Below, piece after piece: positions 1 through 6,440 of a DNA stretch of 6,440 bases (within the stretch, counting starts at the first letter, position 1; each line of letters starts with the position of its first letter). Below the pieces are notes generated by a model. It was not told the origin of the DNA, searched no databases, and worked only from the letters and a program-made list of their open reading frames with translations. The translations under genes and the position numbers were made by a program. Source of the DNA: Lachnospiraceae bacterium (GTDB lineage: Bacteria; Bacillota; Clostridia; Lachnospirales; Lachnospiraceae); the NCBI GenBank assembly GCA_009787745.1, contig WQST01000139.1:1-6440 (forward strand), written 5' to 3'.

Positions 1-838
1 CATCTGTATCTTTAAGCGGAATTGTCTGCATCGCTTCGTAATTGATGCCATTATGAATAACTTCGGTATTATCGATACTGCACCCAAGCTCAACCTGAGT
101 TTCCCGCGCTTTCTTAAAAAGTGAATAAATCCGATCCGCCCTGTCATAAATGCAGTTAGATAACTTATAAAAATGCTCAATCCATAAATCCTTATATATT
201 CCCCGCGTCCATTTCGCGCGAATAATTTCTTCTTCACGCTCCCGCGTATAAATCCCATGCTCCGTTAAAATAACGGGCTTATTATTCAGATACCCCGCAC
301 AAGTCGCCACCACCCCCGCATAACCCGTCGAGACGGCATGATACACATCCGCTTGGGGATATTTATACTGTAAAATCGTAAAAATCGGCAAAAACATCGA
401 ACGGCAAGTCCACAAAAAATCAGAAAAAGCCACACGCGAATATCTGGTATCATAATACTCTTTTGCAACGCGATAAAAATCATATCCCATTAACAGATTG
501 TGAAGCGAAATCGGATTTTTTTGCAGCATATCAAAAATCCCTTCCCAATCCTCATGCTCACCCATCATAATCGAAAGAATCGCATCACACTCACTCTTCT
601 TCAAATTCTTCCGGCCCCTTTTTATATTCGTATCACCGCCATCCAGAAAAGCTTCTGATATCTCACTAATATTCTCAGGCGGCACACAAAGAAATTTTCC
701 CGCGTCAGCCTTAAAAGCACAAATCGTCTGAATCACAAACTCATGCTCAGGCATCTTAAGCACAATGTCATTAACCCAACTCGACACCCCGCCCCGCAAA
801 TACGGATAAGCCCCTTCGACCACCAAACAAATTTTCAT
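1..838 (-). CDS. pelF: PelF, GT4 glycosyltransferase of Pel exopolysaccharide synthesis (N-terminal part)
   Basis: PelF is the cytoplasmic GT4-family enzyme that polymerises Pel, an N-acetylhexosamine-rich exopolysaccharide, from a UDP-sugar donor. It works with the PelD/PelE/PelG membrane complex. The visible 279 residues contain the typical PelF start MKICLVVEGAYPYLRGGVSSW (residues 1-21, including the donor-side loop GGVSSW at 16-21), then ADVYHAVSTGYAG (163-175) and TEHGIYTRER (192-201), which are hallmarks of the DUF3492/PelF N-terminal Rossmann domain. The family is about 500 residues long, so the second Rossmann domain with the nucleotide-sugar site lies beyond the left edge and the gene is cut by the window, not broken. 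The ATG at 838 is supported by an AAAAGGA ribosome site six bases upstream and by the perfect family N-terminus. It follows the DUF2194 gene after 13 bases and is probably co-transcribed with it. A pelG gene is expected next, out of view. The assignment is firm; the sugar specificity cannot be read. Confidence 0.95.
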   Translation of the reverse strand, partial: MKICLVVEGAYPYLRGGVSSWVNDIVLKMPEHEFVIQTICAFKADAGKFLCVPPENISEISEAFLDGGDTNIKRGRKNLKKSECDAILSIMMGEHEDWEGIFDMLQKNPISLHNLLMGYDFYRVAKEYYDTRYSRVAFSDFLWTCRSMFLPIFTILQYKYPQADVYHAVSTGYAGVVATCAGYLNNKPVILTEHGIYTREREEEIIRAKWTRGIYKDLWIEHFYKLSNCIYDRADRIYSLFKKARETQVELGCSIDNTEVIHNGINYEAMQTIPLKDTD

Positions 839-844
839 ACTAAT

Positions 845-851
845 TCCTTTT
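845..851 (-). promoter_or_regulatory. Ribosome binding site of pelF
   Basis: On the minus strand AAAAGGA lies six bases (ATTAGT) before the ATG at 838 and directly after the stop codon of the DUF2194 gene. It fills most of the 13-base gap, which leaves little room for a separate promoter or terminator. It therefore supports both the start choice and co-transcription. Confidence 0.85.
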
Positions 852-2525
852 CTATTCCGGCAAGTACGATACCGTAAATTCCCCGCCGTCTGCTACTACC
901 AAATAGACCCCTTTATAAATCTCCGTAATCTCACATCCGACCGAATTCATCTCATCAACCGTCTTTTCCGTCCGCAAAATATACTTAACCGCCCTATTAT
1001 GCCCGCTAAGTACTACATCCGTCCCATCATGCCGATAACTCACCGCGGTACTTAAATTCAAATAATTCTTAACTTCCTCCGCCGCACCTTTGGCGGAATA
1101 ACTATCCATATAATTCCGATTAACATAATAATCATGAAGCTTTTTACCGATATCCTGCATATACTCATTAGCACTTTCCTGATTAATAAAAATCGGTTCC
1201 ATATCTATCGCATGAAATGAATACCCGAAAGCCGTAATATAACTCTCATTCGCAAAGGAACCGACATCTAGGTCAACGCCCGTTCCTGTCACAGGCAAAT
1301 TAACCGCCCTGTTACTGACCCACGAAAAACCATTAAAGCCGTCACTTCTGCTTACCGCCGAAACATGCCCCTTCGGTTCAAACCCGGGATTCATCAAACT
1401 GTTAAACTCCATATTAGTAAATTTCTCCGCCAAAAACCCTTGATTTCTTTCAAACATCCGCAGTTCTTCCGCCTCACAACCCAACTCACTATAGTTAAGC
1501 CGATACAACTCATCATACATAAATTGGATATTATCATTCGCATTAGTACCGCCGTAAAAATCACCGTTGGGATAACAAGTATATGAAAGTTCCAGATTCT
1601 TCGCAACCGAAACCATTCCGGGCCAAATGATATCACGGGTATAACCAAAAGAAGAACGCGAATTAATCATCATATTATCATTCGGCAGATAGGGAAAATT
1701 CATTAAACCAACCGTTTTCGTCCCGACGATCGGATAAATCAAATCATCGTAACGAAGGGAAAGAATCCCTGCCAGTAGCCCGCTTCCTTCTGTTTTATCC
1801 ATAAACGGTGAATTGATAACATATATTTCACCACCATTATGCATAACCCGCCAAATCATCGGGGTCTTATATGGGTATTCGGCACGGATGGGGATATATT
1901 GGATTCTCTCCTCCAGCCTTATTGAATAAGCTGTTGCAAAGATTTTACACCTCGAATCAAGTTCAATTCCTTCGCTTGTAAATTTATGAACCCCGACATG
2001 CTTAAGACCCTTTAGCATTATCCCTTCATATAAAGTAAATCCTGCCGCTTCAAATATCGGAGTGTGTTTTACTATTCCTAACAATCTGCGGATTTCGCCG
2101 GTAAGTCCAAGCGGAACTTCCGCGAATATGACACCTTTGTCATTTTCCAGCCATGCTTTAAGCGCTTCTGTCTCTTCGCCGCTAATCTCCCGTTTAGTGA
2201 TTACAGCCGTTTCTTCATGATTAATATCCTTAAATGAATCGTATATATTAAAACTAATCTTCATATTCTGTAAGGTATCAGTCACCGTTTTCGTTACATC
2301 GCCGTCGGCATCGCCGATAACTGCGATCTGATTTATTTTCCCTCCCCGCGGCGGATAATTCATCATACCCGAAGAAGAACCGTTAAAAGAATCCGCCTTT
2401 AAAGTAACCTTTCCCGAATCAGCATCGTAATTGGCGGTATGCATTGTCGGTGTAAAAAGCAGAAAAAATACGAATAAGATTGTGCTTAATGTGGCAATTA
2501 CAATAAAATCTCGCGCTTTTAGCAT
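852..2525 (-). CDS. DUF2194 protein, PelA deacetylase-like, membrane-anchored
   Basis: This 557-residue protein starts with a short basic segment and a hydrophobic helix (about 7-25) that reads as an uncleaved signal anchor, so the rest should lie outside the membrane. Residues about 62-150 form a Rossmann-like alpha/beta region (IAVIGDADGD at 67-76), as in the front part of DUF2194 proteins. Residues about 260-475 resemble the carbohydrate-esterase-type barrel related to the Pel deacetylase domain, and the last 60 residues look beta-rich. In Gram-positive Pel loci the corresponding protein, PelA(DA), deacetylates the polymer. Oddly, the first strand reads VGLMNFPYLPNDN (272-284), where an Asp-Asp pair would be expected, and there is no histidine between H229 and H387, so no HxxxH metal motif follows; H438 in YSFHAIDME remains. 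Catalysis is therefore doubtful. The gene sits three bases after the GT2 gene and 13 before pelF. Family placement was made by eye; a structural rather than enzymatic role is my inference. Confidence 0.78.
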   Translation of the reverse strand: MLKARDFIVIATLSTILFVFFLLFTPTMHTANYDADSGKVTLKADSFNGSSSGMMNYPPRGGKINQIAVIGDADGDVTKTVTDTLQNMKISFNIYDSFKDINHEETAVITKREISGEETEALKAWLENDKGVIFAEVPLGLTGEIRRLLGIVKHTPIFEAAGFTLYEGIMLKGLKHVGVHKFTSEGIELDSRCKIFATAYSIRLEERIQYIPIRAEYPYKTPMIWRVMHNGGEIYVINSPFMDKTEGSGLLAGILSLRYDDLIYPIVGTKTVGLMNFPYLPNDNMMINSRSSFGYTRDIIWPGMVSVAKNLELSYTCYPNGDFYGGTNANDNIQFMYDELYRLNYSELGCEAEELRMFERNQGFLAEKFTNMEFNSLMNPGFEPKGHVSAVSRSDGFNGFSWVSNRAVNLPVTGTGVDLDVGSFANESYITAFGYSFHAIDMEPIFINQESANEYMQDIGKKLHDYYVNRNYMDSYSAKGAAEEVKNYLNLSTAVSYRHDGTDVVLSGHNRAVKYILRTEKTVDEMNSVGCEITEIYKGVYLVVADGGEFTVSYLPE

Positions 2526-2528
2526 AAG

Positions 2529-3341
2529 TTAAACCTTCTTCTTGGGTTCCTTATAGTAAACCTTCGGTTTTCTGTTCATTTCCCGAAGCCCAACGACGAA
2601 AACCGACAACATCATCTTAATAATATACATAAACGGTTCGACTAACCCCGAATGCATACTGACGCCGAAATTACGGACATGCATAATCGCCGGAATCTCA
2701 ACAATTTTATATCCTTTCATCGCCATTTGGATTATCATATTCGCATCAGGATAATCAATGGCGAAGCGGTTGAAACGGGCATAGTGGATGAACGCACTGC
2801 GCCTGATACCTTGAAGCCCTGAAGTCGGATCGGTAATCTTCACTTTACAGGTCATGCGAATCAGCATCCGAAAAAAGTTAATAACAATCTTCTTATAAAA
2901 CGGAGTCGCGAAACTCTCCGCTCCTTTCAGGAACCGTGAACCAATCACAATATCGGGCATATCATCATCACATAAACGCTGATAAATCGGGATAATGTTC
3001 GCGACATCATGCTGACCGTCCGCATCCATTTGAATAATATAATCATAGCCGTTATCGGCGGCATATTTGTAAGCTGTTTTTAATGCCGCACCATAACCCA
3101 TATTGAAAATATGCTCAATCGTTTTGACATTAGCTTTCATCCGGCAAATCTTCGCCGTTAAATCTTCGGAACCGTCGTCAACAATCAAAATATCGAAATT
3201 CGCAGGAATAACCTCAATAATCGAATCAAGTACTGCGGAAATTGTCGCCGATTCATTAAACGCCGGGATGCAAATTAAGACACGATCTTCCTTTTCCGCT
3301 TCCGGCATATACGCCATCGACCGGAATCTTCTTTTGGGCAT
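2529..3341 (-). CDS. GT2 glycosyltransferase, polyprenyl-phosphate sugar synthase (DPM1-like)
   Basis: This 270-residue GT-A fold enzyme has the full GT2 motif set: IPAFNE (25-30), VDDGS (54-58), NMGYGAAL (80-87), DADGQ (106-110) with the metal-binding D106/D108, GSR (134-136) and DPTSGL (171-176). This pattern, together with the YPDA (196-199) and IVEIP (213-217) segments, matches the dolichol-phosphate mannose synthase-like branch. These enzymes move a sugar from a nucleotide donor to a polyprenyl phosphate on the inner membrane face. There are no clear C-terminal transmembrane helices, only an amphipathic to hydrophobic stretch (236-252) and a very basic tail ending KKKV. The ATG at 3341 has an ideal ribosome site; M9 and M12 are weaker alternatives. 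It follows the GT-C-like gene with one spacer base, so the two are very likely translationally coupled and functionally paired. The sugar and lipid carrier are unknown, and a direct role in chain synthesis cannot be excluded. Confidence 0.92.
   Translation of the reverse strand: MPKRRFRSMAYMPEAEKEDRVLICIPAFNESATISAVLDSIIEVIPANFDILIVDDGSEDLTAKICRMKANVKTIEHIFNMGYGAALKTAYKYAADNGYDYIIQMDADGQHDVANIIPIYQRLCDDDMPDIVIGSRFLKGAESFATPFYKKIVINFFRMLIRMTCKVKITDPTSGLQGIRRSAFIHYARFNRFAIDYPDANMIIQMAMKGYKIVEIPAIMHVRNFGVSMHSGLVEPFMYIIKMMLSVFVVGLREMNRKPKVYYKEPKKKV
2534..2543 (-). promoter_or_regulatory. Ribosome binding site of the DUF2194 gene, inside the GT2 coding end
   Basis: The minus strand reads AAGAAGAAGG, ending eight bases before the ATG at 2525. 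These bases also encode the terminal lysines of the GT2 protein, and the GT2 stop codon TAA falls between this site and the start. The basic C-terminal tail and the initiation signal thus share the same DNA, suggesting coupled translation. Confidence 0.75.
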
Positions 3342-3342
3342 A

Positions 3343-5625
3343 CTATACTCCCTTATAATCTACTATCCGGAAATCATTAAGTTCATATATATTCTGTTTC
3401 AGGTGATAAACAATAATATTTTCGTCCTCATAATAAATCCGCATTTCCGCAGGAAAATTCTCCCTGAACTCTTCCGCCCATGCCAAAGCTTTCGCCTGCA
3501 TATAATTGTTAATGAACAAGTTATAATAAGCAGTAGCCGTACCATACCCAGAGACTGTTTCATTAAAATCTAAAATCGCCATATTCGGATCAAAAAACGG
3601 TAAATCATCGCCTTCCCCCAGCCGTACCAAACTATCTAAATAACCGTACTTATTCGCCCTTTTTACGATATATATGAAAATATTTTCCGAATCAATAATT
3701 ATCGGTTCCGTATCACCTTCATAAAGCCCGAAAACCAACTCCGACAATTCATAATGGAAACCATCCCTGAATACCTGCGGATACTCAACGAAAGACGAAA
3801 TAATAATCCATGAATGGCGCGGGAATTCCTTCCGTATCTGATAGTAAGCCGTAACCGCGCCATTGTGCTGTGTCATTGCCACGCGCTGTAAATATTTAAA
3901 GCCATACTGATTAAATATCATCACCCCGGCCGTTATTGATATCGCGGTTACTAAACCAAGATAAATTCCGTTACGGATTTTGCCCCCCCATTTCGCGCTG
4001 TCTCCGTGAAAAAGAGTATACAAAAGCTCAGGTCCGATCGCTATGACAAGCGGCAGTGAATAATTAAAATACGCATACAAGCGGCTATACTCCATTACCG
4101 TAAAAATATTTAAATAAGCCAGAATATATAATAACAGCATTGTAAATGAGTATAGTGAAAAAGCCGCAAAAATTTCGCTTCTTTCACGATTCTTATAACG
4201 AATAAAGGCGCTGATAATCCCTAATATGCAAAAGCAGAAAAAAGGAATCAGCCAAACTATATCTAAATCATCCGCTCTCCTAAATTGTCCCGCCCCTTCC
4301 AGACTATCATAAATATGCTTAAAAATATGTGCCCGTGCATCATCCGCTCCGCCTTCTTCGCTCATAATGCCCGCTTGTTCCGTTACTAATGATGTCGCCC
4401 AAAGAAATGAACGGTTCAGAACATTTCCCTTTAAAATACCAAGCGCCATCGGTAAAACCGCCAAAGCAAACGCAATCAAAACCGCTAAAACAAGCCTGCT
4501 AAAAGCTTGCTTATTAAGATATCTAAGATGCGTCAAAAAAATAATTAAGCACATTAAGCCTGTAAAAGCCGTAATAAACGGGTGGATGGAAAAAGTTAAT
4601 GCCAGCGAAATCGTTAAATGAACCAAATACCACTTCGGCGACCCGTATGTCATCCGGTACCAAGCTTTTTTCTTTTTTAAACCGGCTATATCAACCAGAT
4701 CGTATGATTCGAAAAAAAGCGAAACCCCCTTTAAAATACCACCGTCCGCCAATCTTTTTACTTCTTTTAGATATGCCCATAAATAATAAGCACAAAGATA
4801 AAGGAAAATTGCGCCGTATTCCTGCGGCAAAGCCAGAAAATGACGCTCCGTCGCCCAGTTCGGGAAAAGCGCACTGACCGCATAAATCCCTATCGCAAAT
4901 AATACCGCAAAAGACGAACGCATTGTGCGGCTAAGTAAATAATACGCTGTAAAAAGCATCAAAAAGGCAATAACAGGCCCCAGCATCCGCATAACCGTGA
5001 CGAAGTTAAAGCCGAAAAAGTCCGCCAAGGCGATGCTCACCGCATGGAAGCCCATCGGGTATACCCCGCCGATAAAAGGTACATTCTCTTGCATGAATTT
5101 CGCCCATTCGGTATGAAGGTACATATCGGACGTCCCATAAAACATATTCGTCAAAGAATGATATCCTGTGATGTACATATGATATAAGAATATCGCAATT
5201 AAAACCAACAAGGCGAAAGGATTCTTTATTTTTTTCCTGATCAATAACAGCGTCTGCCTGACAGTAAATATTTGATTCCTGATTACAACCGATGAAAGTT
5301 CGACGCTGTCCGCTAAATTTTTCAAATGATAAAGAAAACGGGATATCAATTTCCCTCTGCTTGCGGGGTCGGCAAAAAAGCGATAGAAAAAGCAAATCAA
5401 AATCAGCAACAAAATCAACGAAAACCGATAATAAATACCGATAATACATAATAGATAGACCGCCAAAATCACGGTGATATGTGAAAAAATAAAAGTGCTG
5501 ACCATTTTATCAAGCGTACCGGGATGCCTGAATTTATAACCGCACAACCAAAAAGGGACAATAATAAACATTGCCAAATATGCTCCAAATACCGCTAAAT
5601 ATTCAGGAAGATTAGGAAGCATCAC
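3343..5625 (-). CDS. Polytopic membrane protein, probable GT-C type glycosyltransferase
   Basis: This 760-residue protein has about 12-14 hydrophobic segments (for example 8-28, 42-63, 67-84, 137-155, 210-232, 236-255, 268-287, 333-366, 375-399, 456-475, 485-507, 520-540, 553-571). A C-terminal soluble region follows (about 575-760), probably extracytoplasmic, ending in a strand like YYEDENIIVYHL. GT-C enzymes carry an acidic residue in the first large external loop after an early helix; here GTSDMYLHTEWAKF (164-177), with D167, H171 and E173, fits that position, followed by YPMGFHAVSIALADFFG (189-205). Such enzymes transfer a sugar from a polyprenyl-phosphate donor outside the cell. The neighbouring polyprenyl-phosphate-sugar synthase-like GT2, one base downstream, supports this. 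The start is GTG at 5625 or ATG at 5622, giving almost the same protein. I do not recognise a named family with certainty; an O-antigen ligase or polymerase-like protein is an alternative. The coding call is firm, the function is inferred. Confidence 0.65.
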   Translation of the reverse strand: MMLPNLPEYLAVFGAYLAMFIIVPFWLCGYKFRHPGTLDKMVSTFIFSHITVILAVYLLCIIGIYYRFSLILLLILICFFYRFFADPASRGKLISRFLYHLKNLADSVELSSVVIRNQIFTVRQTLLLIRKKIKNPFALLVLIAIFLYHMYITGYHSLTNMFYGTSDMYLHTEWAKFMQENVPFIGGVYPMGFHAVSIALADFFGFNFVTVMRMLGPVIAFLMLFTAYYLLSRTMRSSFAVLFAIGIYAVSALFPNWATERHFLALPQEYGAIFLYLCAYYLWAYLKEVKRLADGGILKGVSLFFESYDLVDIAGLKKKKAWYRMTYGSPKWYLVHLTISLALTFSIHPFITAFTGLMCLIIFLTHLRYLNKQAFSRLVLAVLIAFALAVLPMALGILKGNVLNRSFLWATSLVTEQAGIMSEEGGADDARAHIFKHIYDSLEGAGQFRRADDLDIVWLIPFFCFCILGIISAFIRYKNRERSEIFAAFSLYSFTMLLLYILAYLNIFTVMEYSRLYAYFNYSLPLVIAIGPELLYTLFHGDSAKWGGKIRNGIYLGLVTAISITAGVMIFNQYGFKYLQRVAMTQHNGAVTAYYQIRKEFPRHSWIIISSFVEYPQVFRDGFHYELSELVFGLYEGDTEPIIIDSENIFIYIVKRANKYGYLDSLVRLGEGDDLPFFDPNMAILDFNETVSGYGTATAYYNLFINNYMQAKALAWAEEFRENFPAEMRIYYEDENIIVYHLKQNIYELNDFRIVDYKGV
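3348..3354 (-). promoter_or_regulatory. Ribosome binding site of the GT2 gene, inside the GT-C gene end
   Basis: AAGGGAG on the minus strand ends six bases before the ATG at 3341 and overlaps the last codons (Lys-Gly-Val) of the upstream gene. The upstream TAG stop and the GT2 ATG are separated by one base, an arrangement typical of stop-start re-initiation that keeps the two proteins at matched levels. Confidence 0.85.
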
Positions 5626-5632
5626 TACACTA

Positions 5633-5638
5633 CTTTCC
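5633..5638 (-). promoter_or_regulatory. Ribosome binding site of the GT-C-like gene
   Basis: GGAAAG on the minus strand lies seven bases before the GTG at 5625 and ten before the ATG at 5622. The spacing slightly favours GTG, but either start is possible. The first two G bases can pair into the small hairpin just upstream. Confidence 0.6.
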
Positions 5639-5654
5639 GCCGCTCTCAGGCGGC
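5637..5654 (-). other. Short GC-rich inverted repeat between the PelE-like and GT-C-like genes
   Basis: In the 33-base gap the transcript can form two mutually exclusive five-pair stems: GCCGC (5654-5650) with GCGGC (5643-5639), or CCGCC (5653-5649) with GGCGG (5641-5637). The second register covers the first two bases of the GGAAAG ribosome site. There is no U tract, so it is not an intrinsic terminator. A weak effect on translation of the next gene is possible but unproven, and a five-pair stem may arise by chance. Confidence 0.4.
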
Positions 5655-5658
5655 TTCA

Positions 5659-6440
5659 TCACACTTGAACAGGGCGCAAAAAGTACCTCACCAGATTCAG
5701 GCCCTCTTCGGTCAAACTCACCTCGGATTTTTTAAGGTCATCAAGGATCGAGAAAAAATTTTCGGTCAGTCCCGTATCATAGTATATCTTTAACAAATGT
5801 AAAAAGCTGATTTCCGAAGGTAATAATTCATGGCATTCCAGCGCCCATTTTTTCGCGATTTCGTATTCGCCGTTAAAAATAGCCGACTTTACTATACTGA
5901 CATAATCATCATTATTAAGGGTTCCCCCATTTTGCGGTATTCCTGATAATAAATTAATAATCAGATAATTGTAACGCTTTAATTCAATCCCTGTTAAAAT
6001 TCCGCTGTCAAGGAAATCACGGGTACGTCCCGCATATTCGCGGCATAACTTGGTATTTTCGTTATTGCGGTTATAACGATTATCATAGTCCCGCAGTTCA
6101 TTTTCGTATTCTGCTTTGACATTGGCTAATGCCGCCGCCGCATAGTGCGCCGATTCAGGGTCTTCATTATCAAGGGCTTTTGTAATCGTCCCGTAATTTA
6201 TCGCCGTTTCTTTCTTTAACTCATTAAGCAAATGCTTTCTTTTTTCTACATCCGTCGAAATCAGGAATAACTCCTCCAGCGGCACTTTCTGCATCTCGGT
6301 TTCTTTGTCAGGCTCGATAAGGCGGCCGTGGCGCTCTTTACTGAAACCGACTTCATCCAAAGGAATTTCTTTCGGTTTCCGCGACAGTGTCCTAATCAGG
6401 TACTGCCCAATATGACAAATAACCCCGACGGGCGGTGTAA
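5659..6440 (-). CDS. PelE-like membrane/repeat protein (C-terminal part)
   Basis: The reading frame is open to the right window edge, giving 260 visible codons including the stop; the true start lies upstream. The visible part begins with TPPVGVICHIGQYLIRTL, which looks like the end of a membrane helix and a basic linker. A helical cytoplasmic region follows: KVPLEEL at visible residues 51-57, a repeat-like helix pair around ESAHYAAAAL (95-104), a charged coiled-coil-like stretch (about 105-135), and TPR-like helices (about 178-250, for example GEYEIAKKWALECHELLPSE). PelE is an inner-membrane protein with N-terminal helices and cytoplasmic TPRs that binds the c-di-GMP receptor PelD and helps organise the synthase. 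The VPLEE segment before a SHYAA-like helix matches what I recall of PelE-like proteins in Firmicutes Pel loci. No enzymatic motif is visible. The identification rests on this architecture and the operon context; a different TPR/HEAT scaffold protein remains possible. Confidence 0.6.
   Translation of the reverse strand, partial: TPPVGVICHIGQYLIRTLSRKPKEIPLDEVGFSKERHGRLIEPDKETEMQKVPLEELFLISTDVEKRKHLLNELKKETAINYGTITKALDNEDPESAHYAAAALANVKAEYENELRDYDNRYNRNNENTKLCREYAGRTRDFLDSGILTGIELKRYNYLIINLLSGIPQNGGTLNNDDYVSIVKSAIFNGEYEIAKKWALECHELLPSEISFLHLLKIYYDTGLTENFFSILDDLKKSEVSLTEEGLNLVRYFLRPVQV

Noticed and set aside
286..483. A 65-residue minus-strand open frame near the left edge.
   Set aside because: It lies within pelF in a different frame, and the pelF frame has clear family motifs across this stretch.
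1365..1648. Open frames on both strands within the DUF2194 gene.
   Set aside because: They are shadows of the 557-residue frame, with low-complexity, unconvincing translations.
3103..3573. A 156-residue plus-strand open frame antisense to the GT2 gene and the end of the GT-C-like gene.
   Set aside because: It spans the junction of two clear genes on the opposite strand and shows no recognisable motif.
5006..5449. A 147-residue minus-strand open frame.
   Set aside because: It overlaps the GT-C-like gene in another frame, has unnatural composition and no ribosome site of its own.
5637..5654. The GC-rich hairpin as a transcription terminator.
   Set aside because: It has only five pairs, no following U run, and lies within a tightly packed operon.
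5659..6360. A TTG start at 6360 for the PelE-like protein.
   Set aside because: No ribosome site precedes it and the frame stays open to the window edge with a membrane-helix-like sequence, so the true start lies upstream.
6428..6438. The right edge carries ACGGGCGGTGT, matching the conserved 16S rRNA site near position 1400.
   Set aside because: The match is only about a dozen bases and its flanks do not continue as rRNA. The stretch is open and in frame with the PelE-like gene, so it is chance similarity.

Overview
The window carries five genes, all on the minus strand, packed with gaps of 33, 1, 3 and 13 bases. This is best read as one stretch of a polycistronic operon transcribed from the right edge to the left edge. 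The last gene is clearly PelF, the cytoplasmic GT4 glycosyltransferase that polymerises Pel exopolysaccharide. The DUF2194 (PelA deacetylase-like) protein just upstream of it and the PelE-like protein at the right edge fit a Pel locus of the Gram-positive type, known in Bacillus cereus as pelD-pelE-pelA(DA)-pelF-pelG. Moderately low GC, strong Shine-Dalgarno sequences and this Pel layout point to a Firmicutes (Clostridia-like) host. That is inference; no taxonomic marker gene is present.

Layout in transcription order. 6440-5659: C-terminal part of a PelE-like protein (end of a membrane segment, then a helical cytoplasmic repeat region); its start lies outside the window. 5625-3343: a 760-residue polytopic membrane protein that looks like a GT-C type glycosyltransferase with a C-terminal soluble domain. 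3341-2529: a 270-residue GT2 glycosyltransferase of the dolichol/polyprenyl-phosphate sugar synthase type. 2525-852: a membrane-anchored DUF2194 protein whose deacetylase-like domain seems to lack the expected metal-binding residues. 838-1: the N-terminal 279 residues of PelF, which runs off the left edge.

Working model (inference): PelE, with PelD and PelG presumably outside the window, forms the membrane synthase platform and PelF makes the polymer from UDP-sugar. The GT2 and GT-C genes lie between the pelE-like and deacetylase-like genes. They look like a lipid-linked-sugar pair: GT2 would charge polyprenyl phosphate with a sugar, and the GT-C enzyme would transfer it outside the cell, possibly onto the Pel chain or a surface anchor. 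With an apparently non-catalytic deacetylase-like protein, this suggests a Pel variant whose polymer is modified by glycosylation rather than, or besides, deacetylation.

I see no promoter, terminator, RNA gene, mobile element or CRISPR array. No gene-free stretch exceeds 33 bases.
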